Shown here piece after piece: positions 24,738 through 33,403 of a stretch of DNA of 64,000 nt (within the stretch, counting starts at the first letter, position 1; each line of letters starts with the position of its first letter). Below the pieces are notes generated by a model that saw only the letters and a list, made by a program, of their open reading frames with translations, was not told where the DNA came from and made no database searches. A program made the position numbers and the translations under genes. Origin of the DNA: a virus; IMG/VR virus record IMGVR_UViG_3300025759_000076, positions 1 through 64,000 of that record. The stretch is one strand, 5' to 3'.

Positions 24738-25388
24738 TCACAGATTGTTTAAAAAATCGTTAAACAGATTAAGTTTCTGTTCGTCCAATTGTTTTTGTGT
24801 GACAAGAGTATTAATATGCTTGTAAGTTTTGGCGGCTTGTTGTTCTCTAAGGATGCCACCATCCCAGATCCATTCCTTACCTTCCATGATACCTTCAACG
24901 AAAGCATCAGGTGCAGAAGGGTCTGCTACAATATCAGCAGCAGTGGCCAACATAAAGTCGGAACCAACAACGTTGATACCATCTCTAGTTTTAGTCAGTG
25001 ATCCGATGCCTCTAGAAGAAACCCCCAGTTTGACACCTTCACCAATAAGTGATTGTGCAATCTGACCCATTGGGGTTGAGAGGATCTTGGCCTTACCAAT
25101 GAAGTTTGTTCCACTTTCTTTGAGTGAAACAATTTTGTGACTGACACGATCCAAGTTAACTGTTGGACCATCTGGGTGTCCAAGTTCCCCAAGGGCCCTT
25201 CCACACTCAATATGGTTTTCTGTGTATCGTTGGACTTCCTTTCTCAAGCCCTCCATCTGATACATTCTTCCATTACGATTACAGATGTCACCTTGAAGGA
25301 AGATACCTTCAATGAACATACTCTTTTTACCGTTCTTTTCTTCGACGATAAAATCAACTGTTTCGATTTCTTCTCTGATAAGTTGCAT
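24738..25388 (-). CDS. 21: Prohead core protease gp21
   Basis: A serine protease that cleaves capsid, scaffold and internal head proteins at [I/L]-x-E sites during head maturation. It has 216 aa (T4: 212). GELGHPDGPTVNL (His71) and LGVSSRGIGS (Ser124/125) hold the expected catalytic His and Ser of the herpesvirus-protease-like fold. It is preceded by a structural gene 6 nt away. Confidence 0.96.
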   Translation of the reverse strand: MQLIREEIETVDFIVEEKNGKKSMFIEGIFLQGDICNRNGRMYQMEGLRKEVQRYTENHIECGRALGELGHPDGPTVNLDRVSHKIVSLKESGTNFIGKAKILSTPMGQIAQSLIGEGVKLGVSSRGIGSLTKTRDGINVVGSDFMLATAADIVADPSAPDAFVEGIMEGKEWIWDGGILREQQAAKTYKHINTLVTQKQLDEQKLNLFNDFLNNL

Positions 25389-25394
25389 GGATCT

Positions 25395-25943
25395 TCAGGA
25401 TGTTTGTACTTGTTGGATTTGAGCTGTGCCAGTTCCAGATGTAGTAACCGCAGCTACCTTAATTGACCTTCTCAATGTTGCGTAGTTAGAAGTAAAGTCT
25501 CCAATAACAGATGATGAGTTATAATCAATAACACATCTTGTACCAAAAAATCCACCAACACCGGCAGTATTATTCACTGATAGAACGTTTTGATGTGTAA
25601 AATCAAATGCAGCTTGACCAGTAACAGTCAACGATACAGCTTCTCCTACACCAAAAGGACATCCAGTCCCTTCAGGGAAATCTAGAGTTGTAGTAGTTCC
25701 TTTGGTATATGCAACAACTCTTTGAGAAGCTACAGGTCCAAGTGAAATCTCTGAAGTATCCGTTGTAGATACAAAGAAGTCTGAAGTAGTTGCAGTTGGA
25801 TTATTACCATATGCAACGTGAATTCCTGTTCCTATTGCTACGACTCTGAGAGTATCAGATTGCTGTGCAATTGCTGCTGTTTGAGCTGAAGAATTACTAG
25901 TTGCTAAAGTAGTATTGATTCCTACTGGTCGTAATGCGCCCAT
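25395..25943 (-). CDS. Virion structural protein, probably head-associated
   Basis: 182 aa, Ser/Thr/Gly/Val-rich and apparently all-beta: VVAIGTGIHVAYGNNPTAT, then SLTVTGQAAFDFTHQNVLSV. No charged catalytic motif. Lying between 67 and 21, inside the head gene cluster, it may be a head decoration or minor capsid protein; this is context only. Confidence 0.65.
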   Translation of the reverse strand: MGALRPVGINTTLATSNSSAQTAAIAQQSDTLRVVAIGTGIHVAYGNNPTATTSDFFVSTTDTSEISLGPVASQRVVAYTKGTTTTLDFPEGTGCPFGVGEAVSLTVTGQAAFDFTHQNVLSVNNTAGVGGFFGTRCVIDYNSSSVIGDFTSNYATLRRSIKVAAVTTSGTGTAQIQQVQTS

Positions 25944-25982
25944 TATTTTAAATTACAATAGTTACTTATAAAGTATTTAGTA

Positions 25983-26186
25983 TTACTCTTCTTCAGAAGG
26001 GTATACTTCTGTCTCAGATTCAATTTCTTCATCAGAAACTGACTCATCAAAAATTGATGCAGCAACGTTTGGTCTAACAATTTCAATCTGTTCCGCACTC
26101 TTTGCAAACAAAATGTCTTTGATTTTATCACTGATTTGTGATGCAGACTCGTCATCTTTGACGAGCATGTCCATAAGGTCATCCAT
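25983..26186 (-). CDS. 67: Prohead core protein gp67
   Basis: A 67-aa acidic protein: MDDLMDMLVKDDESASQISD, then KIKDILFAKSAEQIEIVRP and a Glu-rich tail. T4 gp67 is a small acidic prohead core component encoded between 20 and 21, as here. Cleaved by gp21 in T4. Confidence 0.85.
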   Translation of the reverse strand: MDDLMDMLVKDDESASQISDKIKDILFAKSAEQIEIVRPNVAASIFDESVSDEEIESETEVYPSEEE

Positions 26187-26214
26187 GTGAATTAATAATT
26201 ACGTTAAAAGTTAT

Positions 26215-27891
26215 TTAGATTACACCACCGGCTGGGTTTTTTGGAGCCGCTGGATCTTTGGGTACTTCTGGTGATTGAATTGCATCACCACCACCCATAT
26301 CAGGTGGAATTGCACCACCCATTCCTGGTGCACCACCCATTTCAGGATCCATTGCAATTGCATTAGGATCGGGAATGATACCATTCTCAATCTCTTTTTC
26401 AATCAACGTATCCTGCTCAATAATCTCATCATCAGTCTGACGGAAGATATTTCTTCTTACATACTCAGAAGAGTAATACTTACCAATATATGGTTCCATC
26501 AGTGTTGCCAGGTTGATTCTCTCTGTCATCAACTCTGCATTTTTAAGTTCTGCAAAGTGATTGTCATACAGGAAGTCATATTGAATATGGTCTGCCATGT
26601 ACTCCCAATCTTCAGGAGTCACAATGTTCTTCAATATAAGTTGAGTTCTCAACATGTCGTTAAACATATCAGAGAATCTCTTCCTCATTCTTCCAACAAA
26701 CTTGGAGAACTTAACTTCGTCCCTCAAGATTTCTGAAGAACGACCCAGTGACATACCAGAACCTTCACCTTCAATTCTGGTCTCAGGAACATTCAATGCT
26801 CTATAAAGCTTTCTCTGGAAGTAGTTGATGTCAGTAATTTCACCAAGGTTCTGACCACCAGGAAGTGTAGTAATTTCAGTACCACGACCACCTTCTCTAC
26901 GAGGCAGCCAGAAGTCTTCCATCATAGACATGAACTTCTTATCATCACGAAGTTCACCAGTGTTTGCATCATAGACTAACTTGTTTCTATAACGCATCAT
27001 GACATCACGCAGATACTGTTCTGCTTTCTGCTTGGGAAGATTGCCAACGTCAATGTAGAAGATTCTGCGTTCGGGTGCTCTTGATAGACGATAGATAACC
27101 AGTGAGTCCTCAATCATCATCAACTGATTGAGTGGTTTGATTGCCTTATGCATCCAGGACAATGTAAGTCCTTTGTTTCTATCTACCAGACCAGAGGTGC
27201 AATAGGTAACAGAATCACGAGTCATCTTGACTCCCTTCTGTGGATTACCACCGTACCCATTACCAGTACGAGCATCTGGAGTATAGATGAAGAACTCTTC
27301 TATCTCTGGAAAATCGTATGCAGTTTCGTTAGAATTTGTAAATGCGGTTTGTGCGGTCTGAACACTATCAGGACCTTTCTTCTTCAACTTACGAACATAA
27401 CGCATTTTGGCTGAGTCAATATACCTCAGTTCTTGAATACCCTCTTGTGGTTTCTTTTGGTCAATGACTTTATTGTAGTAAAGTCTTCCGTCAATATACC
27501 AATTCCTAAAGATTTCGTGTGCCTTCTTATCAAAGTCAAGAAGTTCGAGAATATATCTAAACTCTTCTCTTACCTTTTTCTTGATATTATCACTTGCACT
27601 TAGATTGGACAGTTCGATTGATACTGGAGTATCATTTGTATCTGAAACAATTGCTTCATTTACAATGTCTTCAATTGCACTATCACATTCTGGATAGAGT
27701 GCCATCTGACGATATCGTCTGATTAGATCAGTCTCATTTTTATATACCCCTTCAATATCTACGTAGCTACCAAAAAAACCACTACTGACATAGTTCTCCG
27801 ATCCATCCTGATTATTGGGTGGAATCGGAGATACTACGCCAGGCGGTGTTTTTTCGGTATCTTCAATTGAGTAACCAAATAGTCTCGCCAT
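26215..27891 (-). CDS. 20: Portal vertex protein gp20
   Basis: The dodecameric portal through which DNA is packaged. It has 558 aa (T4: 524). Typical portal features: SAIEDIVNEAIVSDTNDTPV, WYIDGRLYYNKVID, MSWMHK-type region SWMHKAIKPLNQLMMIEDSL, YRLSRAPERRIFYIDVGNLP and PETRIEGEGSGMSLGRSSEI. The C-terminal tail is rich in Gly, Pro and Met. A GATAAATA late-like octamer lies at 27925-27932. Confidence 0.97.
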   Translation of the reverse strand: MARLFGYSIEDTEKTPPGVVSPIPPNNQDGSENYVSSGFFGSYVDIEGVYKNETDLIRRYRQMALYPECDSAIEDIVNEAIVSDTNDTPVSIELSNLSASDNIKKKVREEFRYILELLDFDKKAHEIFRNWYIDGRLYYNKVIDQKKPQEGIQELRYIDSAKMRYVRKLKKKGPDSVQTAQTAFTNSNETAYDFPEIEEFFIYTPDARTGNGYGGNPQKGVKMTRDSVTYCTSGLVDRNKGLTLSWMHKAIKPLNQLMMIEDSLVIYRLSRAPERRIFYIDVGNLPKQKAEQYLRDVMMRYRNKLVYDANTGELRDDKKFMSMMEDFWLPRREGGRGTEITTLPGGQNLGEITDINYFQRKLYRALNVPETRIEGEGSGMSLGRSSEILRDEVKFSKFVGRMRKRFSDMFNDMLRTQLILKNIVTPEDWEYMADHIQYDFLYDNHFAELKNAELMTERINLATLMEPYIGKYYSSEYVRRNIFRQTDDEIIEQDTLIEKEIENGIIPDPNAIAMDPEMGGAPGMGGAIPPDMGGGDAIQSPEVPKDPAAPKNPAGGVI

Positions 27892-27924
27892 TGCAATATA
27901 TTTACTAGAAGTGTATCTCCTAGT

Positions 27925-27932
27925 TATTTATC
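27925..27932 (-). promoter_or_regulatory. Late-type promoter variant GATAAATA before gene 20
   Basis: One mismatch to consensus, about 34 nt upstream of the gene 20 ATG. Confidence 0.4.
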
Positions 27933-28563
27933 ATTCAATCAAAACTTCACCAGCACCACTACCAGAAGACTCCAGTGAGTTACCGATTGTATAATATTGA
28001 ACATCGAATGATACCGTAAATTCTTCTAACTGATCCCCACTACCATATGCAAGGTCAATTTGACTGATATTCGTTGGGAAAATATCGAAGAACTTATACG
28101 TCCTCAGAACCGCGGACTGACCACCTTCATTGGTGGTTACAAATCTTTCAGCACCTCTACCGAGTTGTTGAACATATGCGTCGGTCATGTATGATGATGG
28201 GTTGGTAACACCAGTTGCATCATCAAGTTTACTGATAACGTTTGCCCATCTTTCGAACGCTGTTCTAAGTTGGAAATCCTCATCATTGATGATTGTAACT
28301 TCCCATGCATCGAACGTTCTGTCTCCAGCAACCTTCAATTGTCTACCTCTAAAAGGTACATTAAATGAAGGTGTATTTGAAGCAGGAAGGGCTGCAGCCT
28401 TACAAAGGAACTTAAATGTTCCATTCTCCGACTGGTCGCCACTACCCCATGCATCAGAAATTGCCGATGGGAATGATGGAATTGAAACTTCAAATAGATT
28501 GGGGCGGGCGCCACCGCCCGCTAATCTGGATTTGAATTGTGAAAGTGATTTGGTCTCTGCCAT
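27931..28563 (-). CDS. 19: Tail tube protein gp19
   Basis: Forms the inner tail tube. It has 210 aa, longer than T4 gp19 (163). FEVSIPSFPSAI, FKFLCKAAALPASN, FNVPFRGRQLKVAGDRTFD and FEEWEVT-like WEVTIINDEDF are characteristic, and it ends with LEEFTVSFDVQYYTI. A strong ribosome site AGGAGG lies 8 nt before the ATG. It follows 18 directly. Confidence 0.96.
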   Translation of the reverse strand: MAETKSLSQFKSRLAGGGARPNLFEVSIPSFPSAISDAWGSGDQSENGTFKFLCKAAALPASNTPSFNVPFRGRQLKVAGDRTFDAWEVTIINDEDFQLRTAFERWANVISKLDDATGVTNPSSYMTDAYVQQLGRGAERFVTTNEGGQSAVLRTYKFFDIFPTNISQIDLAYGSGDQLEEFTVSFDVQYYTIGNSLESSGSGAGEVLIE

Positions 28564-28595
28564 TAGTTGATCCTCCTAGTAGTTATTTAATATAA

Positions 28596-31016
28596 TCAAA
28601 CAGTACCAATTACTTCTTCGAAGTCAACACCAGTTCTAGTAGCAACGAACGTCAAGGTGACGAAGTTGATAGACTTGGTTGGCTTCAGGAAGATATCAGC
28701 TCTAAACTCATTGTTGTCAATGACATCTGGAGTGTTATTGGATTCGTCACAAATAACTCTGAAATCGTAAACACCTCTCTTAGCTTGAACATCTCTCAAA
28801 TAGGGTTCGACAATGTTAACAAAGTTTGCTCTAGTGTTAGAGTCATTGAGTTCGAACAACTGGTCATTCGCAGCTCCCTCAAGAGCTTGTTCTACAGTCA
28901 AGAACAATCTTCTTACATTAATTCTATCGAAGGCCGAAGAATAAGCAAGAGCAGTCTTGTCACCGTAAAGTGCAATACCAGAACCTCTTTGGTTAATGAT
29001 TGAGTTAACTCTAGCACCATAGAGTTCGTCTCTTTGATTCTTGGATGGGTTGTATGCCATCTTAACTGCATTGTTCAGAACACCTCTCTGGAGACCAGCA
29101 GGTGAGAACCAAGGATACGCATTAAGTGCAGTTCTTACCATCAAACCAGCAATATCACCATTAGTTGGGATATAACGGAATGCGTTATTGAATCTATCGT
29201 AAGTGTACTTATAACCTGTATCAAACACCGCATAAGACGATGATTGAAGAGGTGAATAGAAACCTAATACGTTTGCTGTTTGTGTAGTAGAATTGGTTAC
29301 ATTTACAACGTTAGCTCTATGTGGAGAGATAGTCGCAATACAATCCTTTCTCTGTTCTGCAATAGAAATCAGAAGATTTGCTTTTGCTTGCGATTCATTT
29401 TCTACCGCAAGTCCAGGACCCATGATTAGATAATCAACAGCAATCTCATCTTTGTTAGCAAATAGATTGTAACCTTGTAACAGACCAGCAAGGTCAGCAG
29501 TCATACCCTTATTGGCACTATAGTCAACACCACCAGTCAGTGTATAACTTACATTTCCCAGTGAGGAGAAACTAATACCTTGTGCTTCTTGACCCCAAAG
29601 GCCTTCGGCATTTGTATAAGGTGTGAAGGAAGTCGAGAAACCAGATGCTGTTGGAATCGTATTCCAATAAGTATCTTGTGCATTCGATGGGTTAAACCCA
29701 GCAAAAGCAAACTTCGAATTGTTTGCAATGAAGTCCTTGTAGTAAGTCCTAGTAGGATTGTCTCCATCAGCAGTAGCATCAGAAGCCTTAGACAACGATA
29801 CAAACCTTTCAACAATATTACCCTGAACTCCGGTAACATCTCCACTGTCGTCTACAACCACTACGTGAATTGCATCGTTTGCACCAGATCTTTCAGTTGC
29901 AAATCTGTTGGATACTGGTCTTGGTGCTACATTTCTCCAGTAAACTATAGAATTTGTAAGACCAAGAGTTTGTTGATCGTACCAGTCAGATACTGTAGAA
30001 GTACTAGAAGTGGTTGGGGTTCCACCAGTTCCTGGAGTGATAGTGAGTATATCACCATCAGAGAATGAATTTGCTGGATTATAATTCTGATAAGTAATCG
30101 GAGTTTCAGTTCCTGCAATCGATGTCAGTGTTTGATAGGTAACAGCTGTACCAACCAATGCAGATTGAGCAATACCTACGGACAATGTGACTGTAGAAGA
30201 ACCAAAACTTACAACATCAATACCACTATTATTCTGTGTAACACAAATCGTTCCTGTAGTAATACCAGATGTACTATCGACAGAAAGTATTGTTGTACCT
30301 GCTGTTCCAATACTACTTATTGTAGTAAAACCAATGTTTGTGGTAGATTCTGTAGTCGGGTTAACCCTTGCAAGTACCTTAACTTCAATCGAACTATTTC
30401 CGTTTACTGCATCCGTGGTAACTCCAGTGATAATACCCTTCAGGTTGCCATTGAACTGAATTAGTGAACCATTACCTGGGATAGTAGTTCCAACCTTTGG
30501 TGTAGAAACACCATAACCAACAACAAATCCTGATGCACCTGGATTAGTAGTAGCGACACTAATAATCTGATCTGATAGATTGTCAATCACACAAACTTTC
30601 AGACTGTTCGACCATGTACCGGGATTTCTTGCTGCCCAGTAGAAACTGGAGTCTGTCTGATGATTCTGTTCGTAATCATCTAGATTATCAATTCTAACAG
30701 CTTCCGAAGCTTGTTGAGTTCCGGCATTACCATTATTAAGGGTGTCTCCACCGACTCTAACAACTTTTAAAATACCACCGTAGGAGAGGAATGAATTTCC
30801 AGACATCCAGTACTCGTACTGTCTATCAGTTCCAATTGGCTTACCAAAAGTATCAAGGAATTGTTGCTGTGTCTCAATCGTAATTGGTTCATTTACTGGT
30901 CCCAATGAAAAGGGTCCTGCAATTGCACCAATGTTGTCAAGAACGTTCTCAGCTCTTCCAACAGTTAAGTCAACTTCCCTGACTAAAACTCCTGGAGATA
31001 GTTGAGGAGTAGCCAT
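28596..31016 (-). CDS. 18: Tail sheath protein gp18
   Basis: The contractile sheath subunit. It has 806 aa (T4: 659). Begins MATPQLSPGVLVREVDLTVG. The C-terminal conserved part includes PWFSPAGLQRG, VNSIINQRGSGIALYGDKTA and FDRINVRRLFLTVEQALE. The extra length is a variable Ser/Thr/Gly/Ile-rich insertion at about residues 160-340 that would protrude from the sheath surface. A CATAAATA late promoter precedes it. Confidence 0.97.
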   Translation of the reverse strand: MATPQLSPGVLVREVDLTVGRAENVLDNIGAIAGPFSLGPVNEPITIETQQQFLDTFGKPIGTDRQYEYWMSGNSFLSYGGILKVVRVGGDTLNNGNAGTQQASEAVRIDNLDDYEQNHQTDSSFYWAARNPGTWSNSLKVCVIDNLSDQIISVATTNPGASGFVVGYGVSTPKVGTTIPGNGSLIQFNGNLKGIITGVTTDAVNGNSSIEVKVLARVNPTTESTTNIGFTTISSIGTAGTTILSVDSTSGITTGTICVTQNNSGIDVVSFGSSTVTLSVGIAQSALVGTAVTYQTLTSIAGTETPITYQNYNPANSFSDGDILTITPGTGGTPTTSSTSTVSDWYDQQTLGLTNSIVYWRNVAPRPVSNRFATERSGANDAIHVVVVDDSGDVTGVQGNIVERFVSLSKASDATADGDNPTRTYYKDFIANNSKFAFAGFNPSNAQDTYWNTIPTASGFSTSFTPYTNAEGLWGQEAQGISFSSLGNVSYTLTGGVDYSANKGMTADLAGLLQGYNLFANKDEIAVDYLIMGPGLAVENESQAKANLLISIAEQRKDCIATISPHRANVVNVTNSTTQTANVLGFYSPLQSSSYAVFDTGYKYTYDRFNNAFRYIPTNGDIAGLMVRTALNAYPWFSPAGLQRGVLNNAVKMAYNPSKNQRDELYGARVNSIINQRGSGIALYGDKTALAYSSAFDRINVRRLFLTVEQALEGAANDQLFELNDSNTRANFVNIVEPYLRDVQAKRGVYDFRVICDESNNTPDVIDNNEFRADIFLKPTKSINFVTLTFVATRTGVDFEEVIGTV

Positions 31017-31052
31017 GTTTTCTCTCTCCTTTTTTACTCATTTAACTAAAAA

Positions 31053-31060
31053 TATTTATG
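31053..31060 (-). promoter_or_regulatory. Late promoter CATAAATA of genes 18-19
   Basis: One mismatch to TATAAATA, about 37 nt before the gene 18 ATG, in the only gap between 17 and 18. Confidence 0.6.
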
Positions 31061-31098
31061 AATATCCCGGTTTTGATAGGGTAAACAGGAAGTAAACC

Positions 31099-31329
31099 CT
31101 ACCAATCAGGGTATTCCCACCTTGATTTCGGAGTTCTATCTTTCTTCTTCTCCTTTACATACTCAATAAAACACTCTTTACAGACATATGAATAGGAAGA
31201 AGGAACTGCTCCTCTATCCTTTCTTGTCCTATAAAAATCGTCTACAAGATTTTTGAACTCACCACAACTTTTACATCTCCTGTCATTTAAAAGTAAATGA
31301 CCCAGTTCTAGTTGCTCATCAAAGTCCAT
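31099..31329 (-). CDS. Zinc-ribbon-like small protein after terL
   Basis: 76 aa starting MDFDEQLELGHLLLNDRRCK. Two Cys pairs, CKSCGEF and VCKECF, about 33 residues apart, would bind one zinc. A basic segment (VKEKKKDRTPKSRW) follows. The start is fixed by overlap with the terL stop (TAATG); the earlier TTG lies inside terL. Similar Cys-pair proteins include endonuclease-VII-like fragments and nucleic-acid-binding proteins, but no function can be assigned. Confidence 0.75.
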   Translation of the reverse strand: MDFDEQLELGHLLLNDRRCKSCGEFKNLVDDFYRTRKDRGAVPSSYSYVCKECFIEYVKEKKKDRTPKSRWEYPDW

Positions 31330-32513
31330 TAGTAGTTCCAGAGTTCCCAACCACCTGCAGCAGTTCCATACTCATCATACTCATTACTCTTGGTATACCA
31401 CCTATCTCCTTCATTATCTACAAAGGTTCCTTCATCTAAACCATCATTCATAAAACCAAACGGTGCCATGTCTTGTTCGATTTGGTTCTTCTGTTCTTCA
31501 TACAGTCTCTTACGAACATCTTGGTCAGTTAGTTCTTTAAAGTAATCCTGTGCAACTAACCATGCATAAATGACTAGACACATTGCAAGGTCATCATTAC
31601 AACCTTCTTCTGCCTCAAATGAATTACTCTTTGAGATAAATGTAGTCAGTTCTGAAATAATCTCATAGTCATTGAAGATAAGTTTATCTTCTTCAATCAT
31701 TGTCTTAAGATTAAGTGACCCAATCTTTTTGACAGTCTTGGACATCTTGACACCAAGTTGGGTTTTAGTTCCAGAGAAACCCTGTCCTACAACTTGTCCT
31801 GCCCTACCCCTCATTGCACACATCAGAACATTCTGATATTCCAAGTCATATTGAAGAATACTTGCAACCTGGTCTCCAATATCATTGACCTCACAAAGAA
31901 CAAATGCATTGTTATATTTCTTTGCTAACTGAAAAATGATGTTAGGGAACAACATCGGTTTGATTTCATTGTTCCTATACTTCGCCACAACTCTATGTGG
32001 GAATGTAGTAATATCAGTAATAATAAATGCAGAGTAGTCATTACCTACTCCTCTTGCAACGTCAACAGTTACAATATAATCGTGGTCAGGAATTGGTGCA
32101 ACATGAACATCTAGTCCTGCACTTGTTTGAATTGGATTATCATACACCAGAGTTTTGAGTTTACTTGGTGCAATCAATGTATCAACAGACCCAAGGAATT
32201 CACAATTATGTGAAACTATTTTATTGGTAATGTATAGGTTTTCTTCCCCTACGTCCAATAAATCATATAAGTATATTCCTTCCTCAACTATTTCATTATA
32301 TACAACTTTTTTTCCTTGAATAATATCATCAAGTTTTAGAGAAGATGCCTTTATCTTTTCACTCCCAAATGAATGATTATCAGAACATTTTATCTCACTT
32401 CCATCATCAAAAATAATCCAATGATAAAATGGTTTGAAAACTTTCTGTATTCCACTAAATGATTGAAATCCAGTTGGTGTCTTTACTTTTATATTGTTGT
32501 TTATTTTATACAT
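31329..32513 (-). CDS. 17: Terminase large subunit gp17, C-terminal half fused to C-intein
   Basis: 394 aa. Residues 1-103 are the C-terminal part of an intein ending VSHN; residue 104 (Cys) starts the C-extein CEFLGSVDTLIAPSKL. The extein continues with the RNase-H-like nuclease domain, IVTVDVARGVGNDYSAF, with the first catalytic Asp at about 151, LCEVNDIGDQ, and DDLAMCLVIYAW. After splicing with the upstream half it would give a 555-aa packaging motor (T4 gp17: 610). The ATG at 32513 is preceded by GAGGGCAA. It is in the same frame as the upstream half, separated only by TGA-GGG-CAA. Confidence 0.93.
   Translation of the reverse strand: MYKINNNIKVKTPTGFQSFSGIQKVFKPFYHWIIFDDGSEIKCSDNHSFGSEKIKASSLKLDDIIQGKKVVYNEIVEEGIYLYDLLDVGEENLYITNKIVSHNCEFLGSVDTLIAPSKLKTLVYDNPIQTSAGLDVHVAPIPDHDYIVTVDVARGVGNDYSAFIITDITTFPHRVVAKYRNNEIKPMLFPNIIFQLAKKYNNAFVLCEVNDIGDQVASILQYDLEYQNVLMCAMRGRAGQVVGQGFSGTKTQLGVKMSKTVKKIGSLNLKTMIEEDKLIFNDYEIISELTTFISKSNSFEAEEGCNDDLAMCLVIYAWLVAQDYFKELTDQDVRKRLYEEQKNQIEQDMAPFGFMNDGLDEGTFVDNEGDRWYTKSNEYDEYGTAAGGWELWNY
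32205..32513 (-). other. C-intein of a split TerL intein (103 aa)
   Basis: Intein block features: IFDDGSEIKCSDNHSFG (an F-x-D-G/H-x-F region), then NLYITNKIVSHN, the C-terminal block with the penultimate His and terminal Asn needed for branch resolution, followed by Cys+1 of the extein. No homing-endonuclease domain. Length and sequence style match the long C-fragment of atypically split inteins such as AceL-TerL. Confidence 0.9.
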
Positions 32514-32519
32514 TTGCCC

Positions 32520-33398
32520 TCACATTGTATTGTATAAATCCTCTATCCTCATCTTACTGATAACATCATCTTTCTCAACTTCTACCAATGTATCACCTCC
32601 AACGCACTCAAACTCAATCTTGAACTGTTGTTCAGAAGTGTTCTTGATTGTCTGTTCTTTCCAGACTTCATCCCTACCAGGAACTTCTGACCAGTGAACA
32701 TCAGTTGGAATATATTCGTTCTTTGCCCTCTCTGCATCATGCCACATTCGATAGAAGTGGTTCATCCCGTGAGGGGTAGAAACAATAATTACCTTCGTTG
32801 ATTTACCAGAAGTAATCGTAGGATAAACAGATGCAAAGAATGCATCAGCAACATGATTTGGGACGAATGCAAATTCGTCCAAGAAGAGGATGTTAAAAGA
32901 CATACCTCGAACAGCTGATGCTGAGGTAGAAGCTGCAAGTATCTTACTACCGTTCTCTAATTCAATATTACCTTTGTTCCATACAAGAATACCCTGTTGC
33001 ATCCACTTGGGTAAGTTCTCATATGCAGTAGCCAGTCTTGCTAATAGTTCTCTTGCCGTTGTGGCTTTGTTTGCCAGGATACCAATGTTGACACTATCAT
33101 TAAAGATAGCATAATGAAGTAGATACGACACACAGGTGGTTGACTTACCAGTCTGTCTAGGCATCTTACAGATATTAAATCTGTTCTCGTGGAAATTATT
33201 GATTAACTTTTCTTGGAAATCATAAGTCTTGAATGGCTGAAGACCATGGTCCAAGGTCACAATCTTTACATAATTATTTGCAAAGTATACCGGATCCTGT
33301 TTACATTTGATATACTCTTCAATATTCTCTTGTGTAAACTCAATCGCGGTATTCGCCTTTTTCAGCAGCGGATTTCCTAAATAAACATCATTACTCAT
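32520..33398 (-). CDS. 17: Terminase large subunit gp17, N-terminal half fused to N-intein
   Basis: 292 aa. Residues 1-264 are the ATPase domain of the DNA-packaging motor: Walker A MPRQTGKS (79-86), Walker B ILFLDEFAF (170-178) with catalytic Glu, and VIIVSTPHGMNHFYRMW as the coupling motif. Residues 265-292 are a short N-intein. The N-extein ends EQQFKIEFE. On its own this half lacks the nuclease. The gene ends with TGA at 32520-32522, seven bases before the ATG of the second half. Confidence 0.93.
   Translation of the reverse strand: MSNDVYLGNPLLKKANTAIEFTQENIEEYIKCKQDPVYFANNYVKIVTLDHGLQPFKTYDFQEKLINNFHENRFNICKMPRQTGKSTTCVSYLLHYAIFNDSVNIGILANKATTARELLARLATAYENLPKWMQQGILVWNKGNIELENGSKILAASTSASAVRGMSFNILFLDEFAFVPNHVADAFFASVYPTITSGKSTKVIIVSTPHGMNHFYRMWHDAERAKNEYIPTDVHWSEVPGRDEVWKEQTIKNTSEQQFKIEFECVGGDTLVEVEKDDVISKMRIEDLYNTM
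32523..32606 (-). other. N-intein of a split TerL intein (28 aa)
   Basis: Starts with the nucleophilic Cys1 (CVGGDTLVEVEKDD), the intein block A pattern C-x-x-G-D-T-x-V, and ends MRIEDLYNTM. Only 28 residues long, far shorter than the roughly 100-residue N-fragments of DnaE-type split inteins. Confidence 0.9.
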
Positions 33399-33403
33399 AA
33401 AAA

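Noticed and set aside
31329-33398. TerL split as a frameshift or group I intron
   Set aside because: Both halves are in one frame, the intervening residues have intein end motifs, and the exteins join without loss; no intron-like structure is needed.
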